This document shows, in pieces, positions 52,001-61,000 of a stretch of 64,000 nucleotides of DNA. Source of the DNA: Parapristionchus giblindavisi (Eukaryota; Nematoda; Chromadorea; Rhabditida; Diplogasteridae); assembly GCA_943737045.1 (NCBI GenBank), contig CALSFV010000404.1, forward strand, positions 105,001 to 169,000, read 5' to 3'. Below the pieces are notes generated by a model. It searched no databases. It worked only from the letters and a program-made list of their open reading frames with translations, and was not told the DNA's origin. Each line of letters starts with the position of its first letter. Within the stretch, counting starts at the first letter, position 1. A program made the position numbers and the translations under genes.

Positions 52001-55000
52001 ATTTGGCTTAAAATGCGGTCAGGTTTTTCGATTTTAATGAAAATTTTGGCTCAAATGCGGTCAGTTTTTTTCGTTTTTTTTGTGAAAATATTGCTCAAAA
52101 TGCGACCTATGCATGCCTGATTGACCTGCGAAGAAACAAATTTAAATAATTCACTGTGAATGCTGTTTAGTGAAACTGGCATACGGTAGGATTTTCTACA
52201 GTATACTAGTTTTGCAGTCTGATCTATGCCATGATCCAGACAATGCAAATTCGCTGTTGGGAGCCATGTAATGAAAGACACATCCATGACTAGACGAAAA
52301 AAGTGCGATGGCAGCAGTTTTACAGTAAGATTCTACAGTATGCTACAGTATACTAATTTTGCTCCGCATCGGTCGCGATTAATTTTTTCAGTTTTGTCGT
52401 ACATAGCTGCATTGGGCAAACGCATCCACACTAAGAAACCTAAGAAAATACATCATCGAGTACGAGAAAAACGCTAAAAATCGACATTTGTGAACTTTTG
52501 TCACAAATGTTTCACTTTATTTCGTTTTGACGGTATTTAAATATATTTCAGTTTGCGATTCCTCATATTATCTTAGTGAGTAAAGATGATATGTGGGGAG
52601 TACGTAAGGCAGTGTGTGAAGTATTTGTTGATATTGCCATCTTTTGTCCTCATCCGGTATCGATCTACTTTATTATCATGTAATGAATACTTATTGTTAA
52701 GCTTCGTCGTAGTACATTAGCACCAATCTTTGTTTCTCTACTCCGTGATACATCTAGATGGGTATCATATATTGCATTCCAAGAACTAGGACCATTCATA
52801 TCTACATTCGCTGATTCATCTATTACTGGATTGATGCTCAAAGATGGACAAGTGTGTAGACATGAACCAGAAAGTATTGAGAAAGAAAAGAAAGAAGATG
52901 AAGTTGTATCAGTATGTAAAGAGATTCCATCTGGTTGTTATATACCTCCTCTACCTGATAATATTAATGGAAGAGTGAAAGATGAATTGGATGAAGCCGA
53001 GTTAGTTATATCATCTTATCCATCTATACCACTAATAGATTACTGTATTTGTTGTAGTGCATTGGAACAATTATTAGGAGATATGAATGATGAGAAAGAG
53101 AAGAGTGGAGTACAACGATGTAGAAGTGAAGAACAGTTAATCGGTATCTATCTATCTATCGAGATATATAATGTATTGATCGATTTGATAGGTGGACATG
53201 GAGTAAGTAGTAAATGTCATTCTCTGGATGATTTATCAAAGATTGGATTGGATAATGATATCAAAATGATGGATAAAGATGATGAAGACGAAATGGACAT
53301 TGTAACTGAAAGAGAAGCTGTATAGTATCTGTAAGTCTAATGATTATAATGATGATATTTGTAGTCATGTGGATCTCCTCCTCCATCATCATCTACTCAC
53401 AGTTCATCTGATGATTCATTCTATTCAAATGTATACTGGTCTAGTTATACCATTGATGATGAAGTCAGTTATACTTTATTTTGTTTCCATAGATAAATGT
53501 ATCATATTGATTGTTTCAGATGGAATTAACACCATTTGGTAGTAGTTCAGTTGATTCACCTAAAAGGAAGAAAAGAGAAGAATATATGGATAAGAGAATG
53601 GATGTATTGATTGATAATAGACAATTGAATGAGAAAGATGAGATTGATGATGGGAAGATGGAGATTGATAATGATAATGACAAGAGTAACAATCATGATG
53701 AAGTATATTCTAATGACATTTCATTTATAATATTATTATATATATGTTATAATTAATGAGTTGTGAAGGTATATTTATAGATAGTTCCATTCGAATTAGT
53801 TGAACATTTTGTGAAGATGGTAACAGGTCCTTCCAATGATGCAGGTTGGTTCAAAGAGAAATGGGTCAAGGGTGAGTTATGATATACTATCAGGGATGTG
53901 CATTTTACCATTTTACTACTTCTTTACAAATTCTTACGAAAAGTAAAAATTTATAGGTGTACTGTACTAGATACATAAGGCTATGTCATAAGCCGACAAC
54001 ATGCGCACTGATAATAGAAAGAGTCTGATTAAGGATACTTTGAATACTCTTCTCATCTTGACTAACAATATTCCACTCTTTGGAATTAGTTAATAGATTG
54101 TATTCATTCGATTGTACACACAGACATGATCATAAACCCCCACCAATGCACTTATTGATTGATTGATATAATGATCAGATATGAATCGTCAATGTGCTCA
54201 TAACTTCCCAGCAGTAGCATTCACTCTAGGAAAGGAATCATGGAATGATCTACGAGATACATATACTACATTATCTAAAGATCATCAGGTATATCATATA
54301 TCTATCTTATTTATTCTTCATCGTTCTTCTTTCTTCCTTTTTTCTTCTGAAATAGTTCGAATCATGTTATAATCTAGTTGTCATGGGTAGCGGTTGTTCT
54401 CATCCTTTAAAGGTTTTTTATTACATTTCTAGACGATTAATCGATATTAACAATATTGATATGAATATTGATTGATTGATTTAGTGGCGAGTTCGTGTAT
54501 CTCTAGCTAATTCAATGCATGAAATGGCAGTTATTGTTGGATCAGAAACAACAGAAAAGGATTTACTTCCTGTATTTGATGCATTAAGAGAAGATGTAGA
54601 TGAAGTACGAGGAGGTCTACTCAAACATCTATCTGATTTCTATAAGGTATACTGTATAATATTGTATTGATTGGATTATATGAGTATAGGGTCTACCTAT
54701 TCCATCTCGACAAGCAATGTTAACTAAATTACCTCATTTCCTACGTGTGGATAGAGAAGGAGAAACTAATTGGAGATTCAGATTGGAATTTGCGCGGTAT
54801 ATATATTGTATGGAATAAGGTGATGAATGATTACGGTATCCATTTAGTCAATGTAGTCGATTATGTGATCTATATGATGTTGATTCAATCAATGGAACAA
54901 TTGCTGGTATTGCCTTGACACTTGCTACTGGTATGTATTGATTGATTTAATTTATTGATTGATCTTGTGAATGTAGCACATTATAGTATTTGTTATGTCC

Positions 55001-58000
55001 TTAGGCACAACTCGTGTAGTAGAAGAGACTTTATTAGAGAGAACGGGAACAGGGTAGAACTATCATAAGAAACTGGGAATAGAATGAATAGGCTAGTCAA
55101 TAGGATGACAACAACATAGATGGGAATCGACTAGCGGTGATCTACCTCGCACGTCAGACTACAATGTACGTGCGGGAATACAAATAGATATAAGAGTGGT
55201 ACGCTAGGTCAGACTTTGGAGCGTACACAATACCTCCGCCGTAAGATATGAACTAGTGCATATTAGGGTGGCGAGAACCAGTCACTAGTCACTAATTATT
55301 CTCTCTCTCCAACTAGTGCGTTATCTTTTCCACTCTCTCTGCTACTCTTCTGTCCCCTGTGGCAGCCGTGCGTTGGGGTCACGGTTGAGTAGCAAAATTA
55401 CTCTTTTTCTACTCTTTTTGTTTTTTCTCGGCTCTAAGTAATCAAAATGTGCAAATCTATATATTTTTTGGAATCTACAAGTCAAGGGCTATCCAATAAG
55501 CCTAAAATTGGATGTCAAAGAAGATTAAAGACGCCGCTTGGTTGTTTATAACGATTGTGGGCGGAGTCTATCACTATGCAAGAGGGTAAATGTCGACAAG
55601 GAAGAGTTTTAATTGTGGTTGGAATGACTTTAATAACATGATAATCATAAATGATATTATAATAGTCTTCATATCAATCTTATCGGAAGTGCTGGAATGC
55701 ATAACATGAGAATTCGACGAAATTTAAAAGTTATCTTTGACAGTCAATTTTAGGCTTGTTGAATTGCCCTTTGCTTGTAGATTCCAAAAATATTCAGATT
55801 TGCAAATTTCGATTACTTATAGCCGAGAAAACCCAAAAGGAGTAGAAAAAGAGTAGCTAAAATTACGCACTAATGTTTTGATGACCTCATCACTACTAAC
55901 CGTCGCGCGAGAGGTCGTAAATGTGCCTCTCTCGGTTGAGTAGAGAGAGACTGTCACTAGGACTAGTGACTAGTGACTGATTCTCGCCACCCTAGTGCAT
56001 ATCTGACAAACAATAAATATGTACAGAATCATATAGTACAGAATCAATAATATGATGGAATGATATGATCAACGATCAATAATAGGCAAGCATGAATGCA
56101 TGAATCAAACGATAGGAATGTGCGAATCAATAGGATTGACCACTAGTAGAGGTAATGTTCATACGAGATGGGGTTGTCTAACACGGGTAGGCCTTGTAGA
56201 ACCTGGTCTAACCAAGGTAGGCTTAGGGATAGTCTTCTTGTTGTTCTCCACATTGTTCGTGGGTAAGACGACAGCATCGGCATCAGCATCATTAACAACG
56301 GTATCAGCGACAGACGGCGTGACGTTGCAGTTGGCGGACTCGACCTGGACGTTGCACTTGGCGGGCTCGACCTGGACGTTGCACTTGACGACGTTGTCGG
56401 CGGGAACATTGAAACTCTCCAACAAGACACTCAGAGGATCACAATCCTCAGTCCATCTCCTCCTCAATTTATTCCTATGAGCAGTCACTAGGCTACCATC
56501 CAATCTCTGGATCTCATACATCACATTTCCTTTCCTTCTGAGCACTACGGCTTCAGTCCACTTCTCGTGATTCGGTACATCTCGATCACGATAATACACG
56601 CAATCTCCTTCAGCGAACTCTCGTGTATCCTTCTTATTCACTACTCTATCCTCTCCCTCCCTGGGCGACATGAGAGTGAGGCGACATCTCATTTTCCTTC
56701 CGAGGAAAATCTCCGCTGGAGTACACAACTTCAGTTGATTGTTTGGAGTGCATCTGTACATCATTAGGAACTTCTGCACGTTCTCATCCTCCCGTCCTTC
56801 TCCTTTCATCTTCAACAGTGACCGCTTGAACGTATCGACGAAGCGCTCAGTCTGTCCATTACTCTGTGGATGATACGGTGGCGAAAACATGTGATTGATT
56901 CCATACTCCATACAGAATGCTCTCATCTTCTCAGATTTGAACTGAGTACCATTATCCGATACAATGGTTTCAGGACTACCGTATCTTGATACGAAGTCTC
57001 TCAATGCTTTGACGGTTGCATCAGCCGTAATCCTCTCCATAGTGATGATCTCTGGCCATCTACTATGAACATCAACGATGATCAAGTAGTAACGACCATT
57101 CATTGGACCCACGAAATCCATATGAACTCGCTCCATTGGTCGACTCGACTCTGGCCACTTGATTGGTTCAGCTTTCGAAGGATTCTTGGCAGCACTTTCA
57201 CAACCTTCATAACATCTTGCTTGGCTCTCGATATTCTGATCGAAAGTTTCATAGTTAACTCCAACGAGAAACAATCTCGGTTGAGTTTCATCCTTGGGTA
57301 CTTGCATCTTCTTGAGTACATGCACCTTCTTTGGATCTGGGTGACGTTCAGATTCATTCACGATGAATCTAAGGAAGTGGACTTCTTTCTGTCCGAACGC
57401 ACACTTCTCTAGTCGGATTCTGAATCCAGAATCACGAATCCTCTCGAGAACTCTCATCAGATTCTCGTTGTGCTCTTCCTTCGTCCTTCCACTTACAATG
57501 ACATCATCCAAGTATGCCACTGTCCTGCTCATTCCTGTCAACATCTGGTCCATTATAGACTGGAATATACCTGGAGCAGGCTTAACACCGAACGGTAATC
57601 TACGGTACTGATATAGTCCGCGATGCATATTGATTACGAGGAGCTTCTTAGCTTCTTCGTCTACTTCAACTTGGAGATACGCATCCGAGAAATCGATCTT
57701 GGAGAAGACTGTTCCACCATTCAGTGAAGCGAATATGTCTTCCGGCAGCTTGAGCGGATCAGTGCAATCTTCCAGGCAGTCATTCAATCCTGTCTTGAAG
57801 TCGGCACACAATCTCTTTGCACCATTCTTCTTTGCTACTAGCAAGAACGGAGCCGCCCACTCCGAGTGTTCTACCTTAGAGATCACTCCCATATCACACA
57901 ATCGATCGATTTCTTCATCACACACCTGCTGGCTGGCATACGGCACTGGCCGCTTGTTACGGAACACTGGCTTCACGCCAGGCTTCAGGTACAACTTAGC

Positions 58001-61000
58001 TGCAGACTTGTTGTACTTGCCCAGTCCAGGCTCACAAACTTCTGGGAAGACATCCTTTACCCAGGTTGTGTAGTCTCCTGACTTCATGTGTGCAATCACC
58101 GTTTCTTCATTCTCATCTGAGAATGCTCGCTTCAAGTCTAGCTTGAAGAATACATCATTGCCGACTAGTCGAATCGGTCTTGGGGTGACGTGGACCCATG
58201 CGTCACACTCCTTGCCACAGTATTGCATTCTACTGCGGAACTTGCCGAGGATCTTCATACCTTGACCATTTGGACATGATACGGTACATGGAGCGGGAAT
58301 CAACTTAGGATTCTTCATCTCCTTCCAGTCAACCTCCGAGATGAGCGTCAGATCAGATCCTGTGTCAAGTTGACACTCCATCTGTGTTCCATCCATGGAT
58401 ACATTCACGTACACACGATTGCCTTCAATCTGATTGCAATCCTTCACTTGTACTGAATTGTTCTTCCAATGGTTCTTCTTCGGTCTCATTTCTGGATGCT
58501 TCAACCAGCATCTCTCATCGGTGTGACCCTTCTTGCCACAATGTGTACATTCCACATTGGCATTTGATCTCTCGGTCTTTGGCTTCTTACGATTCTTTCC
58601 CTTATCATCTTCAGGTACTTTCACCATATTGGCTGTTTTCGTCTGCACCACTGAGACATCATGCTCTAGTGCTCTCAACGACGAATATCTCTCTAGAAGC
58701 TCCTTGAATGTGATGTCTGCCTTCTGGCTTACAGCGTTGAATAGTTGAGTACGCATCATCTTCTGTTGAGGCAAATCCAATCCAGCAAGGAACACCGTGA
58801 TCTTCATTTGATCCTCCTTAATATCCTTCAGGTTGCCTTTTTGATACAAACGATTCACTTCAGAAGCGAATTCCATCACATCCGTACTACCATGCATAGC
58901 CATGCTCAGTTTGAAGAATCGAACACGCAGTTCGAAATCTGTTTCTTTCTTGCCAAACAGAGCCTTGAGTGCCTTTATCGTATCATCGAACGATATTTTC
59001 ATCACATCTTCTGGTGCCTTGTGATCTCGATACAACGCATTACACTTCACACTCAAATGACGCAAAAGTATTCTGACTTTGTTACAGTCGTCCAAATGCT
59101 TTACATCATACTCGAAGAAGTCTCGATAACGATCATACCAGTTATCGAATGTGCATTCCTCAGCATCATAATCGAAATCCACAATGCGAGCTTCCATCGC
59201 ATCAATAGATGGTCCTTGAGTAACTTGACTTTGAATCTCTCCGTTAACAACTACTGTCTCTCTACTCGCTAACATCTCGAGTATTTCATTGTTCTTCTTA
59301 TTCTGCTCCTCCTGCTTGCTCATGAAATCCTGCTGCATCTTCACAAACATCTCCATTACAGTTGCCAACGTGACTTCCGACTTCACTTCTTCTCCAGGCA
59401 TCCTTACTACGAATTACTTGAGTACACTTAGCTCAAAGAAAAATTCGCGATAGCCTTCGGCGTACCTCTTGCAAAGTACCACACAGAATCCACAAAGAAG
59501 ACGTACAATCACAAAGTTTGTACACTGCCACGCTCACAAAGTACGTGAAGCAGTTTCCACAGAGAAGACGTACAATCACAAAGTTTGTACACTGCCACGC
59601 TCACAAAGTACGTGAAGCAGTTCCACACAGCGATTTGATAATACCCTCACAAAGCAGGTATTACCACCGAAGAGAAGAACTTGATAAGGTCCTCACAAAG
59701 TGGACCTTATCACCGCAGAAAAGAAGTGACGAAATGAAGAAGAAAAGAAAAGAAACGAGAAAGAAATAAGACTTACGTTAGCTCGTCAAAGATCCTGGTC
59801 GCCAAATGTTATGTCCTTAGGCACAACTCGTGTAGTAGAAGAGACTTTATTAGAGAGAACGGGAACAGGGTAGAACTATCATAAGAAACTGGGAATAGAA
59901 TGAATAGGCTAGTCAATAGGATGACAACAACATAGATGGGAATCGACTAGCGGTGATCTACCTCGCACGTCAGACTACAATGTACGTGCGGGAATACAAA
60001 TAGATATAAGAGTGGAGCGTACACAATAGTATTCGTGTACTTGTCCTATATTGGGAGACACAATGATATTAGGTTGAGTCATAAGTCTTGTCGCCTTTTT
60101 GGAGGGGTATGTTTGTGCTATCACTCCTCAGTCGAACATTATCAACTGCTCTCGTTTTTTTTCCCAGTGGGTAGCTGGCTAGGAAACTAGTGGGAGATTT
60201 CCTAGCGCCCCACTAGGAAGTCTTCTGGTCCTAGGATCCCAATAGGAGATGATCCTGTGAAACTAGTGGGGGAGGGGCGTGGTCTGGCCATTTTATGATG
60301 TATATGCGAGAATTATCGTGAAATGACTTTTTTATTCAAGAGTGCATGATATCAATATTCCAAATAACGAAGGAGAAACCGTATCGACAAAACGGGTATA
60401 CCCCGTCCGTTCTGGCAGTAAACTAGTCACTACTACTTCTCTTTGAGCGTAGTAGTGAATTGTGCCTACATCGAGTCTAGTAGCTGAAATGCCTCTTCCT
60501 TTCGTTCCCAATTTTGAGCACATGCGATACGGCATGTTGTTCTTCTTTCTATCCGAGCTCAAACCACCCGGTGTCCATACCCGTATGACGGTAGTATACA
60601 ACACTAAGGCCCCTAGTACACGCACGGTGCAACGTTGGTTTAAACCCTTCGAAGAAGGGAGTACGACGTCGAAGACTAGGACAGGTCCGGACGGCACCCC
60701 GAGCTCGACTTGGACATGCTGGAGCAGCACGTCCACGCGGACCTCTATGCTACCACCTTTGATACGTCGACGAGTCTTGGGGTAAGCCAACCCACCATCA
60801 TTGGTTGCCTACAGGATCTTGGCAAGGTCCAGAATTTGGGCCGATGGTTACCCCACCGACTGTCGGACAAGCAGAAGGACAACCGTGCGGACCAGTGTCT
60901 GAATCTATTCTCGTACGCTCGTACAACGGCTGGGTCGACGGGATCATCACTGGAGATGAAATGTGGATCCTTTACGACAACGTAGTCCTCCGGGCTCAGT

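Larger units (their letters stand above)
54991..60028 (-). mobile_element. Gypsy-type LTR retrotransposon, RNase H-deleted, in a PPP4R1 intron
   Basis: LTRs at 54991-55232 and 59807-60028 (+ strand TGTTATGTCC to ACACAATA) are flanked by the 5-bp duplication GTATT (54986-54990, 60029-60033). The LTRs are identical except for one 20-bp indel, so the insertion is recent. The element is transcribed leftward: 5' LTR at 59807-60028, primer site, leader, one gag-pol ORF, a nested hAT-like MITE, 3' LTR. It inserted antisense to PPP4R1. Confidence 0.95.

Noticed and set aside
53897..53970. hAT-like end CAGGGATGTGCATTTTAC in a PPP4R1 intron
   Set aside because: Only one terminus is seen and no 8-bp duplication, so it is at most a truncated fragment.
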